DNA of 64,000 nucleotides from positions 10,609,584 to 10,673,583 of the forward strand of contig NC_049980.1 in the NCBI RefSeq assembly GCF_000003815.2, in the 5' to 3' direction. Positions within the stretch are counted from its first letter, which is position 1. Each line of letters opens with the position of its first letter. The notes under the pieces were generated by a model that had not been told where the DNA came from, did no database searches, and worked only from the letters and a program-made list of their open reading frames with translations. Source of the stretch: Branchiostoma floridae. Lineage: Eukaryota > Chordata > Leptocardii > Amphioxiformes > Branchiostomatidae. Below, piece by piece: positions 13,801-24,868 of the stretch. The position numbers and the translations under genes were made by a program.

Positions 13801-16323
13801 CGAAGTACGTCAGTTGTCTCTAAGAACGATCCCGGAATAGGGGCTGAGTGACGGCAAGTGTGTGGGCAATCGGGTATGATATGGAGGGTCAATATGGTAA
13901 AGAAAAACTACTGTTTTCTCGCAGCTAAAGCTGGGTGTTCTCATTATTAACACAGGTGTTGATGCAGAGTTTTCTGTATCGTCCCACAGGACGTTTTTAC
14001 CAGTGCTCCCTTCAGAATAAACATGGATTCTGTTTTGGGTGTGGAGACATGCTGTCAAGAGTAGCAACAGACTGCACTGGGCAAAAATGTAACGGCTGTT
14101 CCTAGAATTGTAATACATTTCATTCTTCTATTTCATCACACATTTGAATCGTTCACCTTGATGTGGTTTACTCCACATTTGACCAAACGAGGGGGCAAAT
14201 GGTATTGAAAATATAGTTTGAAAGGATGATTGGCATGAATCCATTTCATGTATAGAAACATAACTGATATTTTCGCCAGGGCTTTTAATGAAATTAGAAT
14301 TAATACACTGATGATTTCACACTATCAAAGGCAGCATGTATGCCATTGTTATGCGAGCAATAAGGTCGACATTCTTTCCTCGAGGGACGATATGTACTCT
14401 GATTTGTAGAATATTGCGTGTGTGTAACGTTATATGATCTCACCATACAAAAATGCTATTTTTCACGCTACAAATATGTTGGCCTTTTCTTCAATAAGAG
14501 GAAAATATATTGCAACCGATGAAAAATTTGATGCAACAAACACACAAAGGAATTGATTAATATAATTCCGGATACATATTATATTCATGTGTAATATTTT
14601 CAATGCATCATTGTTGTCTTCCTTTGCTCTGCATTTATCTCGACCATAGACTGTCGCCATCCAAAACAAGCTCCATTTATCTCACAGCATACACATGTAT
14701 TATTCTGAATGCTCATTACTATGGTAGAATAAAAGGGGCAAATTCATCATAGAGATTTAGAAGCCGTATGAAGTGAAAGCATGGCATGCATTTCCATTAA
14801 TCAACCGATTTGCAACTAAAAACCGACTCCCTGTACACCCTGACATCCAATTCATTAACGCTAATCCTACCCATCTAGCGGTTTGGGATCTGAACGTGAA
14901 TTTCACATCAATCCGGGGGAGTAAATGATCCAATTTGTCTGCGGACTCGGCGTCGCTTACGGCGCATTTGGATCTCTGGGGTTCGTTCAAACCAAGCTAG
15001 CGGTCATTACGTACGACTAACTTATTTCAGCCACACTCTGGTAAATTGCATGGTGGCGTTCTGACTGGTAATTTGGATTTGCGTAGATCATTACTGTTGG
15101 AATTGTGTTCTTTACTGATGACGACCTTGTTATGTCCTTGCAATAATTGTGTCCTTTTCATCGATAGGTTTTATACGGTATTTGTTACAGGAAACCGAGA
15201 GTATCGCGCATTTTTGTTGAACTAACATGGCTATCTCTTTGATAATCTAAACAACAGAATGTTGTAGGCTAAATGTCAGTCATGCAAGCTGTTACAACTA
15301 ACAACAGTAGAAAAAGCCACAGCTAGCTTTTGTATTGCTGGAAGTGAGTAATACGAAAGAAATGTTATGATAGCTTATCAGTATTTTCAATTCAATATTT
15401 TTTCAAGACTCCGTAGGCCATGTGATACAAGTTTTTTTGTGTTTTATTTTTAAACGATTCTTCATAAAACACATATGATGAATATTTCGTTTATCTGGTG
15501 CCACCTCACCTGACATGTGAACTCACCGAACCGTACGTAATACCTGACCTTGTTACATGTATTATCTCAGGTCATACACAGGTATCGCACTCCGCATGGC
15601 ATGATTCTTAAAGAATACTAATTCCAGACAAGAATGATGAAAATAAATGATGTATGTAAACAACCAGAGCAATTGGCGCAGCCAGGATCTGTATAGTTTA
15701 GTTCTCACCCTTCCCCAAGCCCCTACACTCCATTTTTGTGTACGAGAAACAGAGGAAAATAATCTCAAGCCTTTATACCCCCGACCCTGTCCCTAACCCG
15801 AACCTCTGGTGGCCTTGCTATAGCCTATCACCTGATAACAGTCACGATATACGGGCACACGATGAGATTTCCTCACAAAATGACATCAGCGTTTTGGAAA
15901 CGATGTTAATCTTGTAACATCAAGCTCAGCTTGACAATCATTTGGACCCGAATCTTTTTCCCTAGGATTCCCATCCTCCTTGGTTATCCTGAGCCTGACC
16001 GAGCAGGGCTATAAAATTTGACCCAGTTCATCTTTCAAATAGCGTGGTCGATACGACATCAGTATAGACTGCTTGGACATAAAACAACAGCCGTGTAGTA
16101 GGTATGCTAGTAGGTATATATATGTATGGAATTACTCACAGACAAAATATTTACAGGTCCGTTATGGCATTTCTACATGCGTGACAAACTAGTAACACCA
16201 GCATGCTTGATATATCAATCGCGTGGAAAGCAGTAAAGGCACCAGGCGACATGACGATTTTCACTCACCTTTCGATACGATACTAAAAAGGACCAGCGTT
16301 AACAGCACATCTGACGGCCTCAT
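415..16323 (-). CDS. CDHR1: Photoreceptor cadherin-like gene (CDHR1 type), 5' part, 14 exons, truncated by window edge
   Basis: Calcium-dependent adhesion protein, expected at the plasma membrane. Fourteen exons join with consistent phases into 583 codons: 16323-16269, 11248-11153, 8915-8773, 8283-8227, 6040-5951, 5836-5750, 5550-5437, 5012-4869, 4446-4368, 3433-3324, 2739-2536, 1907-1743, 1199-1035, 654-415. Residues 1-19 form a signal peptide (hydrophobic VLLTLVLFSIVS). Cadherin repeats: EC1 about 23-134 ending DANDETP, EC2 135-245 ending QQDMDP, EC3 246-355 ending DVNDDAP, EC4 356-478 ending DVNDSPP, EC5 from 479, incomplete. The start of EC1 (APYF, then EDTPVG, VYTL.G.DPEG) and the QDM.P linker fit remembered vertebrate CDHR1 (protocadherin-21), a six-repeat photoreceptor protein; CDH23 is the next-best family. 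The 3' part, with the last repeat, membrane segment and tail, lies outside the window. All introns are GT-AG. The orthology call is inference. Confidence 0.8.
697..964 (+). repeat. CT-rich low-complexity tract (CDHR1-like intron)
   Basis: About 270 bases almost entirely C and T, built from CTCT, CTTT and CCCT runs. On the gene's own strand it is a polypurine tract. The open frames across it are composition artefacts. Confidence 0.85.
1035..1199 (-). CDS. CDHR1: CDHR1-like exon 13: EC4-EC5 linker
   Basis: Residues 449-503. Starts VFAHETSTMERRNG and contains QLEDVNDSPPVF and ISVPEDVGVGEAITTLV. The acceptor TCCTGCAG at 1200-1201 was chosen because it is the only one that restores frame with exon 12; the open frame continues upstream past it, so a naive ORF is too long. 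Donor GTAAGT. Confidence 0.75.
1743..1907 (-). CDS. CDHR1: CDHR1-like exon 12: EC4
   Basis: Residues 394-448. Reads GDNAVFGIELLPV, then FDVDP and a long insertion before VSLDRER. Acceptor CTGTTAG, donor GTGAGA, phase 0. Confidence 0.75.
2341..2406. repeat. Short dispersed repeat, copy 1
   Basis: Shares the spaced pattern AACCAGCTG, ATGCCTG, AAGCTG and GTTAC with 24806-24868, in the same orientation. No coding potential; looks like an old fragment of an interspersed element. Confidence 0.4.
2536..2739 (-). CDS. CDHR1: CDHR1-like exon 11: EC3-EC4 linker
   Basis: Residues 326-393. Contains the linker LLDVNDDAPTF, IPENAAGG, and IVIRDRDE at the end, which continues into the next exon as the calcium site DRDEGDN. 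Donor GTAAGG, phase 0. Confidence 0.8.
3324..3433 (-). CDS. CDHR1: CDHR1-like exon 10: EC3
   Basis: Residues 289-325. Contains LFDIDPHTGVIRVNQSLDRD, a clear cadherin F-x-ID-x-x-TG-x-I then LDR motif. Acceptor CGTGACAG, donor GTGAGA. Confidence 0.8.
4368..4446 (-). CDS. CDHR1: CDHR1-like exon 9: EC3
   Basis: Residues 263-288 plus one base. Reads GASIAVVSAVDGDRG then IQYSVTC. Acceptor ATATCCAG, donor GTAAGT, phase 1 exit, which joins exon 10 as an Asp codon. Confidence 0.75.
4869..5012 (-). CDS. CDHR1: CDHR1-like exon 8: EC2-EC3 linker
   Basis: Residues 215-262. Holds the non-canonical linker LDQQDMDPVF, with QDM.P where most cadherins have DxNDxxP, a feature recalled from the CDHR1/CDH23 group. 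Ends in NITEDTPV. Donor GTAGGT, phase 0. Confidence 0.8.
5437..5550 (-). CDS. CDHR1: CDHR1-like exon 7: EC2
   Basis: Residues 177-214. Contains FSIDTVRGVVTLATTLDYEK, with LDYE in place of the usual LDRE, followed by YQLTVVAR. Acceptor TTCTTCAG, donor GTAAGG, phase 0. Confidence 0.8.
5750..5836 (-). CDS. CDHR1: CDHR1-like exon 6: EC2
   Basis: Residues 148-176, NSPVGTFVVTVTAEDRDLG and following, with the calcium-binding AEDRD motif. Acceptor CTTCAAAG, donor GTATGG, phase 0. Confidence 0.8.
5951..6040 (-). CDS. CDHR1: CDHR1-like exon 5: EC1-EC2 calcium linker
   Basis: Residues 118-147. Contains the calcium-binding linker DANDETPVF and the start of EC2 (YRVQIPE). Acceptor CCGTCCAG, donor GTGGGC, phase 0 at both ends. 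Confidence 0.8.
7191..7362 (+). repeat. Dispersed repeat, inverted partner of 12128-12287
   Basis: About 170 bp starting GGCCTGGCCGAATAGTAATA and ending CCTATTTGGCCAAATTC. Its reverse complement is recognisable along its whole length at 12128-12287. The outer part carries TTTGGCCAA in both orientations, as in a small inverted-repeat DNA transposon. A T13/G11 homopolymer junction lies just before it (7149-7174). Confidence 0.6.
8227..8283 (-). CDS. CDHR1: CDHR1-like exon 4 (57 nt)
   Basis: Residues 99-117, LGAEHDVVVTIEDSTPANK, one of the last strands of EC1. Acceptor ATTCCAG, donor GTAAGT, both phase 0. Missed by simple ORF searching because it is so short; supported by the splice sites and by continuity between exons 3 and 5. 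Confidence 0.75.
8773..8915 (-). CDS. CDHR1: CDHR1-like exon 3: EC1 core
   Basis: Residues 51-98. Contains YTLHGSDPEG and the cadherin DRE motif at its end (EAFDRE). Phase 1 entry, phase 0 exit, donor GTTAGT. Confidence 0.8.
10729..11134 (+). repeat. Compound microsatellite: (CT)n, (CA)n, (CTCA)n, (ATTC)n
   Basis: CT repeats at 10729-10754, about 23 CA units at 10756-10802, then nearly 300 bp of imperfect CTCA tetranucleotides to about 11100, then ATTC/ATCC units. Long open frames such as LTHSLTHS are repeat artefacts. The array ends about 18 bp from the exon 2 donor of the CDHR1-like gene. Confidence 0.9.
11153..11248 (-). CDS. CDHR1: CDHR1-like exon 2: start of cadherin repeat EC1
   Basis: Encodes residues 19-50, including NMAPYF and EDTPVG. 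Acceptor is a pyrimidine tract ending CTCACAG, donor GTAAGG. It lies directly beside a 400-bp CA/CTCA microsatellite, which is only about 20 bp beyond the donor. Confidence 0.75.
12128..12287 (-). repeat. Dispersed repeat, inverted partner of 7191-7362
   Basis: Starts GAATTTGGCCAAATAGGGAC and ends TTCGGCCAGGC; matches 7191-7362 on the opposite strand. Both copies sit in introns of the CDHR1-like gene, about 4.8 kb apart. Confidence 0.6.
12895..13442 (+). mobile_element. hAT-like non-autonomous transposon (TAGGGGTG ends)
   Basis: Begins TAGGGGTG and ends CACCCCTA, perfect 8-bp inverted ends. The flanks GTTGCAAC and GAGGCAAC agree at 6 of 8 bases, consistent with an aged 8-bp target duplication as hAT elements make. 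The right third is related in reverse orientation to 43891-44286 and in the same orientation to 58046-58150. No transposase is visible. Confidence 0.6.
16269..16323 (-). CDS. CDHR1: CDHR1-like coding exon 1: start codon and signal peptide
   Basis: The start codon is at 16323-16321. The 18 complete codons read MRPSDVLLTLVLFSIVSK and end with one extra base before the donor GTGAGT, matching the two leading bases of exon 2 and giving a Gly at the splice. The hydrophobic stretch fits a secretory signal peptide. Intron 1 is about 5 kb. Confidence 0.75.
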
Positions 16324-16399
16324 GTTGTCAGTTAGGTCCACCGGGTCTCGTCGAACACACGGCCGGTGGTGTTGCCAGGCTCTTTGGTCTCTGGAAAAT

Positions 16400-17900
16400 G
16401 GACGGCAATGATAACGGTCTCTGTAGATCGTTTCAGGACAATCTCATTGCTTGGCAACGCCTTTGTCGAGGCAGAATGTCTCCCCGATAGCGCACTCGCT
16501 ACCTAGGTTATATCCTGGCGGCTGAATGGGAGGATTTAAAGGGTAACGCCCGAGGATCTTCCCTGAAACCTTGTGACACGACAACGTCGGCAGGTGTGTC
16601 CATGGGCAGGCGATACCATTTCGACAAAAGGGGGAACATTCCGTGTTCATTTCAACCTCTTTCATTGGCCGCGCGCATGATTAATTCATCTCTCGCATCC
16701 ACAATAGATTATTTCAAAGCAGGTATCTGTACGGGTCGCGAACAATGAAACGATTTATCATATTTCCGTTACTCGGATGATACGCAGGGTGGGACTACTA
16801 TTGATAACAACCCTCTAAAACCACGTGGTTAACGCTAGAGAAACAAAAGCAATGTCCCTTATGGTATAGCTTACTCAGGGGGAACTATAGTATTGGTAAC
16901 ATCTGGTCGGGCTCACAGTATGCATACATGTCGTCTGCACGCAAATTTCTCAATAGTCACAAACGTAGGTGACACTGACAAACTGATATCCCTTTCAACG
17001 TGTCGCGTTATGTTCACTATCAACAACGGTCGAGCGTCAGGTTTATCGATATTATGTCTAAAATTATAGCATTGATACGCAATATCAGTCTTAAGTTTGA
17101 CAGCACCAAATTTCTTAAAGAGCGATCTCATATAATAGCGTGCAGTGATTAAATTTGCGATCGCTCATAAGCAAAAGATAACAATGAACAAATTGGAAAG
17201 TAATATCATCATTGCAATAACAATAAAAATCATGGTCTATGTAGATATACGAGGGATATAAATTTTACGTGAAGGGTTTACAGAGAAGTGTATTGTAGCG
17301 TGCAGATTGAAAAGTGGTGTGTTATTGTGTGACTGAGTAGGAGCCATTGGGTTTCGGTAAAGACTAATTACTAGCACGGTGTTCAAAGAAATTGGAAACG
17401 ATTCATCAAATTTACTATGACAACAATACTCATATCCCGCGCCGGATAAGCATATGTCGCAGTGAGATATGTAATAAAGGTTAAACACATTGACAATGTA
17501 CGATCCATCTTTTTTTGTGTGCAAAATGTGAATACGGATTTATAATTAATTCTCCGAAAATATGCACTTTATGATATTTTGCGATGTAGATATCACTTAG
17601 GACATAATGTAACATAACGGTAATTCTACTAGAATATTTTTGTTTTCATTTTGTTTTGAAATTGGAAATATTATGATGATTTGATATTCACGATGTTGCA
17701 GTAACCGGTGCCAATATTTGTATTGTCATATAGTATATTGGATGCCAACGCAGCTGGCTAGCAGGATTTCGTCCGATAAAGCAGTTGATAGTCTCTTGTA
17801 CTGTCAGAAATTTATAAGATACTGGAATCAAGGTTTAATTTTACTGACCCTATCCCTATATATGCATTCATCGAATATGAAAAATGGCCACATAACATTA
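16400..17900. other. Gene-free stretch upstream of the CDHR1-like start
   Basis: No exon or repeat could be supported here. The 5' UTR and promoter of the CDHR1-like gene should lie at or just beyond 16324, but no core promoter element was convincing. Confidence 0.4.
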
Positions 17901-17904
17901 TATC

Positions 17905-18350
17905 AAGTTTATTGCAAATTCTTGCCCGTGGGCTAATTGCAGTTAACATAAAAAGATTCAAACAAATGTACACGATACAAAAACACAAGTGTCTACTCTA
18001 GTCTAAAGCTAGTAAAATCTAACTCTAGATCCTGGGTTAATGGGTTCGACTCCTTTTTCGAAGACAGTGGAAGACGAAAGATCCCACCTTTTTTATTATG
18101 TGTGGGTTTTGTGATGTTAGAAGGAGAACAGATTTCTTTTTGTCAGTGAATGTGAGGAAGTTTGGGTGGAATTTGATGGTCTCTTCGAACAGCTCTTTTC
18201 TTTCTTGATTATAGAGAGAGCAGTTTGACATAAAATGTGTTTCGTCTTCCACCACGTTTGACGTACACTGTTTGCACATTCTCTCACACACGGATAGCCT
18301 CTTGTACCGCCCTCTCTCAATTTCGAGAGGGTGGGCACTAATTCTAATTC
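17905..18350 (-). mobile_element. 5'-truncated LINE, 3' end of ORF2 plus 3' UTR
   Basis: On the minus strand an open frame from about 18350 to 18037 reads [16 protein letters not shown], then CERMCKQCTSNVVEDETHF and ends KRSRTH. It matches the C-terminus of the intact LINE at 33055-36630 almost residue for residue, including the Cys/His cluster. The 3' UTR then ends near 17905 with the same motif, AATTAGCCC.CGGGCA and TTGCAATAAA. Same family, dead on arrival. Confidence 0.8.
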
Positions 18351-18519
18351 TAATCTAACATTAATCTTGTATTACATGTAGGTCACAAAAGCGGCGTCCA
18401 GATTGTGGTACGTGCTGATATAGCCATGGTACTGAACGTCATGCTCTAGTTATGGAGTCATTCGGTTATAGATGACTTATTTCCATGTTATAAAGGTACC
18501 ATTGGCCGATCCTTTGCTA

Positions 18520-18698
18520 GGTCACATTCGTCGCACGATCGTCCTACAATTTATAACCCATAACTCTTGGGATTGCCTATATGTGCCGTACAAACGTCTT
18601 GTTACTAAAAAGGTTTGTCTTAGACCTTGTCGCCCGTTGCTTCTGTCACAGCCTGCTTGAAAATTTTTCGACATGAAAATCGAGCGACGAATGTGACC
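18520..18698. mobile_element. Foldback element, unit A
   Basis: Starts GGTCACATTCGTCGCACGAT and ends CGACGAATGTGACC, an inverted pair. Related in sequence and orientation to the adjacent unit B. No coding capacity. Confidence 0.55.
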
Positions 18699-18744
18699 GC
18701 GTCGAAACGCGATACAGATTCCCTGGGATACCGTCTTTCGACAC

Positions 18745-18950
18745 AGTCACATAGTTTGTGCGATCGTCGTACAATCGCAAACTTCGGGCATTTTTAGAAT
18801 ACAAAAATGCACGTCTCCTGCAAAGTTCAACTGTCTTGGTACACCGTGAAAATGCTGTTTTGGATCCATGCCTGCGGTTGGTTCTGTGACGGCCTGCTTA
18901 AAAATCCTATGGCATCAAAAGCGTACGACGATCGCACAACGTATGTGACC
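18745..18950. mobile_element. Foldback element, unit B
   Basis: Starts AGTCACATAGTTTGTGCGAT and ends ATCGCACAACGTATGTGACC, inverted ends. The interior shares TTCTGTSAC.GCCTGCTT with unit A, so the two are tandem copies about 46 bp apart. Confidence 0.55.
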
Positions 18951-19049
18951 GCGCCCTCTGTTAACGTTTGCGGGTGGTTTGTACACTTTCCCCGTGAGAT
19001 TGATAGTCACGGCGCAATCTTTCTCCTCAAACAATGAATACGGGTCATA

Positions 19050-22000
19050 TCGCTACGGCATAATTCACCCAGTAGGGAACCAAAAGGTTTTACAGTAACA
19101 CATTTAGGGCACGTATTCGGCTGCCCGGGGAATAGTATATTTGATAGTGATGTTGGTAGGTTGTTACGGTAGCAATTGAGCGTGCTCACACAAAGCGAAG
19201 ACATATCGTTCAATCTGTGTTTTTTGTTCTCTTTGGATCGGTCTACTCAAGGACTGTATATAATATTCTTGATCTGCTGTATATCAGGTACATATAGAAA
19301 AGTGTGGCCGGGTAGACTTTCGTTCAATTTCACGTTGAGCACAGGGGAGGGTCTTCCAATAAAGTAAGGCTTTTTCTAGTGGCACACTAGAGACAATATG
19401 CAAGGATATTGTACAGTATAGAAGCATTTCATCAGTACTGACATAGATTGTTGAACGTACGTGGCGGTCTAACCGATAATATTTTCTCAAAGCAAAAAGC
19501 TTTCAGTACCTGTCTCCTTAACAAAATCACCTTTAATCACTTTAAAAAGGGAACTTTTGAGATGGCCCCGGGCCCCAAATTTCAGTTGATCCTCTTTTCA
19601 ATTTCTGTTCCTGATCCCCATACTGAAAGGTACGGGTGTTTATCATTGACATTCTTCCCGTTTTTGTTTGTTGTTGGTTCCGCTGAAGAATCATATCGTC
19701 ACACATCAGTTGACTTTGCTAAATATACTTTGCGTGCGACCTTGTACTGATTAATAGAAAGGGCCTGTTATGTTGACATCAGGGTAAACAGATGATATGT
19801 CTTCATCTTAGACCTAATCCGGTACAAGTAAACTACGATGTATGTCTAACACATGCAGTGCTCTAAAAGGTGGATCACCAACGCCCAACAAGCGTCTTCA
19901 AATTCTTCATTCAGTTATTGATTTTTAATAAAGGGAATGATAGCTTAATGATATTTTGGATCAACGGAGAAGTCAAAAGGTTCGAGAAAGAAGCGCGGGC
20001 AACACCATGTAGCATTCTTAGACAAGGACAACATAGAAGAACTTTATAGCGCGACAATTGTAACAGGTACAATGTATTCTTCTTCAAAGTTCTGCGCACG
20101 ATTCCATATCATGATTAGAGACCTTATCCTTGTGAGGAATAATGTATGCTATATATGTACGGACAAAATGCAGGTACATGTACACGCAGAATTGGGCCAA
20201 TACATAAAAGAGATCTATGATTGCCCATTATACAACCCCGGGAAGATTCGCACTCCATTGGATCGTATGTACCATGTCCCTACTCTCTTGAGACTTGCAT
20301 ATAGTTTCTTAGAAACTCTTTTGTCCCAGCACTCACCTAAAGCACACATTAACACTGCCGTGTGATCTGACAGGCTCATTGTGTTTCCTAGGATCCATTA
20401 TAAGTAAAACACGCCCCGGTCGAATCATTTGTGCCATTTAGTAATACGCTTGGGAAGCGAGGCCACGAGGGAAGAAAATGTGCATGTCCTTGATCAAGGC
20501 CTTAGATGGACAATTGAGACATTGCTTCCCAGATATTGCTCTCATAGACGTACCTTGTAATTGCTTCTTTGCGTCTTGGTGAAACAAACTGGATTTGTTA
20601 CGACAGGTATTAAAAGTAAGAAAAGTGTTAACAAGTCAAGTGTGCCATTCAATGTGCACATGCCTACATTAAAGGAAACATCACCTCCGTTAACCAGGAG
20701 GCATTGTTTTTGGTGTGTGTGTGTGTGTGCAAAACATCCATATACTAGTATCCAAATGATGGGCACGTCGGGGACACTGGCAAGAAGATAGGCCAAAGGT
20801 TCCAGAATAGGTTATCAAAGGTTATGTCAGTTCCTGTCCAATTCCCTGCTATATGCATCTCTGTTGCTGTCTGGGAACCAGTTGGAAAATACATAGACAG
20901 AATTGGCAGGGGATTTACAACAATTAATAAAGCGAGAATTTCACAAACTCACGGAGTGTTTCACGGAGGTATGGGAGCTCCAATCTCTTGTTTTGTTAGA
21001 ATACGCCGTCACACCTTAGTAACAACTTGACAAGTATCCAGACCAGCCGTGCAATTTGGTTTGACCTTGACGTGTCTGTCTTTTCTCTGAGTAAGCAGTC
21101 CTAACGATCGATAGCGTTCACGTGCCCTGCAGTACTTTACTTGGACCCCACCTGGGAAAATATCGATCTTCACAGTTTGACCATAGACACATTTACAGCC
21201 TTTTACATTAGTTCATACAGCTTTACGTGCTCTTTCACGAATAGTCTTGGGAGAAAATAAAGGGCGTTGACTCTTCAAATACGTTATAGAATACAACTTT
21301 TATGGCTGATTTTATTTACCGTACTATATGTATACTTGTCATGACAAGAGGGCATTATAGTTGGGTTTGGAAGTAAAGAAAATGAAATGCTCTCTTACAA
21401 TTTTTCCTGTTATTATTTTGACCTTGCATTCTTTCGTGAGAAGAAACGATTGTGACTGAAACGAGCGGCCGTCATATGATGTACATGTAATATGTGAACT
21501 GAAGTTATTAACCCACCTGTTAAAGTCCGTTGACCTCCGTATGTGTAGCTCGGGTCACGGACAAACGCTTACGAGCGGCTCCAACGCGAAACACGTCGGT
21601 GAAATGAAAGATGTTTGTGTGTGAGCACTTGTAAAGGTGATCCCAGGACGCAGAAGAATACCCGAATGTATGTTCCATAGAAACGGCTCTCGGGGCACGT
21701 TACCCTCGTTTGAAACGAAATGTTCTGGGGAACGTTCTAATTCAACATCCTTATTTTCAAAAAGAGTAAATATATATAACGTTAGTAGGTTAGATTTGTG
21801 AAAGTTCTCATATATCAACAGTTGGTCATTCAGCGATACAAGCAGGAAACTTGACGTGCTAAAGCCAGGGTACATGTACGCAACATTTTCATAAGGGAAG
21901 TTAAATTAAGCAAAATTAACGTTAATGTTCTTTTGCTTGATTTTGAGTATTCATTTTACTAACCTCGGGCCTAAATACTAGAGTTAACGTTAAAGTTATA

Positions 22001-24800
22001 TTTCGGGTTCTTAATCATGATATTGTAACTGTTCAACAGTGTGCAGTCATTTGGGTAAACCTGGTGATTGATTTTTGTTCAGTTGTCATTATTGATGTAT
22101 ATGACAAACCATGCATTAATTGCATCAATATGCAATTGAAATAGCCATGTGACATAGACGGAATACTTATATTGTCTACCGCCAAGTGTTGAAAACAAAA
22201 AAAGCTAATTTGATTGTATGGGGGTGTCCTATTTGTCTTTTCATAGTTCTTCTAAAGGTACAGTTTTGCTTGGTACGAATGTGTGTGAGCGAGCGTATCT
22301 CCAGAACTTTTCGAGAAATTGCGATGGCATTTGGTCTTGTCCGTTGCTTGACACAGTCTACACGTATGTAACTTATACGAATGATTTGAAACTTAACAGT
22401 TAGCCGAAATGAAACGCGTTGCGCCGAGAGCAGGGATAGCTCCCCATAGGCCACGGCGGCGGTATCTTTACTAGGTTTTCTCACGATTCCTCAATTCTTG
22501 TCCTGAAAAGAACTTAACGAGGCCAAAAGCTAAAACCAGCTGTGGACAGTTTAAAAATGTCCTTGGGGAAATTGTTACTTCTAAAAGCGAGTAATTTCAA
22601 CTGACCTTTTCCGTGCGTTGGTTTCATCAACCACCTATTAGCGGACTAATTTTCCATGGTCCTACGTCAGATCACCTCCCCCCACCCATATGTAAACAAA
22701 CAAAATAGTCCCTAAATCCATAAAACGTCACGCATTGGAGGGAAGTATTGTTTACGTCACTTTTGAAATATTTCATAGAAAAAAAGGATATTCAACTAGA
22801 AAGGTGAAGATCCAACTATGAATATCAAATGAATGCTTTTGTGTTGATATAGCTGTAAATAAAGCTATAGCTATAGCTTTGTGGACAGTAGTTTTAGATG
22901 CGAAATACGAAAGAATCCCATGCATGCAGCAAGCTTATTTCAATTGGCATTGCTCTTACATAGAGAGCGCTAAATATTCAGTGTATGTTAGGGCTTGCTT
23001 AAACGGACAGGGGCTTTTCAGAAGACTAAGTTGGAGCGAAATACATTTCTATCCCGCTTCTCCCTTTTCAATGCTCACTGTTAGCATCTCGAGTTCGTTT
23101 TCAATGAAACAGTTGGCAATGACTTTACTCCCTGGCAATGGTCACACATCAAACTGTGCATCCTGTATGAACTTTTAGATGACTTAACTGAAACAATGTG
23201 GAGATGATGATTACTTGACTTTGATGCCGTTCATAGCAGGATTCGCGATTCAACCAAGGGCGCCGGATCCAGATTAGTGAATCCGCCTCCGAGGGAATCA
23301 ATCCCGATCCGCTTAATCCGCCTTTCCACAGATCACCTCAATTCCTAATGCATGCAGTATTAAAATCGTCACAGACACATACTATGTTGCAACTGCCCTC
23401 ATTAAAATCACCCAGACTCTAATAACTAAAAAAAGTCAATGGCGGACGCCCGTATCTTTCACACAAGCCAACGGCTCAATACATGAGACTTGGAAAACAT
23501 TCCTGTTGACGCCCATTACATATGAGTGGTCTCACAAGAGCAATTGCAATCATGAGATCAACTCAGATCATCCGTCCTCACCACGTTGCAGAATGCGAAC
23601 AAAAAACGTCACGGGGAACGCTGACGTTGAAAGGACTGCGAACTACAACAGATGTGATCTTTGCGAGGGCGGTCTTCTTTGTCATGATGTGTGTTTAATA
23701 GTTTAACATAGTATCAAACATTGTCCCTGACAGAGAATAGGTGGATGGTAATGACAGAGCGTAGTTTGTACGTGGTCGATGTAAAAACATCAGCACTTGA
23801 AGACCAGATAACCTCAACAATAGCATCACTTGAACAGATCTAGATGGACTAGATGGGATCAGGACAACTGCACGAGTCTTTTGTCAACAAACGCTTCCGT
23901 TTAAAATCATATTGGCTGGATGAACGTCCGTGGCAACAACGGGTATAAAAACATTTTAAGGTGCACTTACCACAGCAAGGCATGTTGAATGTGACCAATA
24001 TGTCATAAAACGGCGTTGTTTCCCAACTATTCGAATATTATACTGAGATGTATGTTAAATATAAATTTACAATGACAATGACGATTAACGAGAGTCCATG
24101 CCATGCAAACAATATTAAATACCAACCTCTTGCATGTGGTTAACGATCTAGTAGGGTCCTTGAAAATGTACATTCAAGGAAGCAGCTTCAGTCCATCTTT
24201 CCCAGGAGATGACTCCCAAAGAATACGTCGGTATTAATGGTTTCGTGTTGGCCCAAATGGTTCGCAGCAAGGCGCGAGTTGAAGATCGTGTCAATGCCCT
24301 GGGGCGGCCTCCTGGCTAAATGACCCCACCGGTTCATTGTCTCCGCATAACGCCGTGCACCTTTATGGTAATGAGTCACGCAAAGAGGCATTGAAGCTTC
24401 GTGAAGCTTCGTTTTTATTGACTTTTGTAAGGAATTGAAGCTTCGTTTTTATAGACCTTTGTTCAGTGAATAGTACTGTTTTTAACACCCTTTCTCCTGT
24501 TTATATGATGCTATGGTATAAAAACGAGTGTCACGAATGTCCAGGCTACGCAAGGCGTACACTAAACTGGTGGACGTACCAACTACAAGGAGTCTAATAC
24601 CAGCTCAGAAATGACAATAAGTAGCCATGCCTTTATCTAAATAGACATGGCAAGTTATCAACCCAGGGTTTGGGTAGCAAAAAAAATCGTGTTTTTTCTG
24701 TTGTGCGTGGAACTGTGCCACAAAGTACAGTAGAGGCATCCTCAATAGATAGATTTAAACTACGCATGTAGCTAGATATGCGAAGTTGGGCATGAAAGGT
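19050..24800. other. Intergenic region, nothing recognised
   Basis: The longest open frames (about 100 codons at 19448-19750 and 21555-21875) show no domain, splice context or composition bias that supports a gene. A short local duplication of GAAGCTTCGT is seen at 24390-24450. Confidence 0.4.
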
Positions 24801-24805
24801 CGTTC

Positions 24806-24868
24806 AGGGTAATATAACCAGCTGTTGCCACGCCATGCCTGCAAAGCTGTTATGTTACGCCCGAGGTC
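24806..24868. repeat. Short dispersed repeat, copy 2
   Basis: Related to 2341-2406 in the same orientation (AACCAGCTG, CATGCCTG, AAGCTG, GTTAC). Confidence 0.4.

Noticed and set aside
19448..19750. 100-codon open frame in intergenic DNA
   Set aside because: No family, no splice context and no compositional support.
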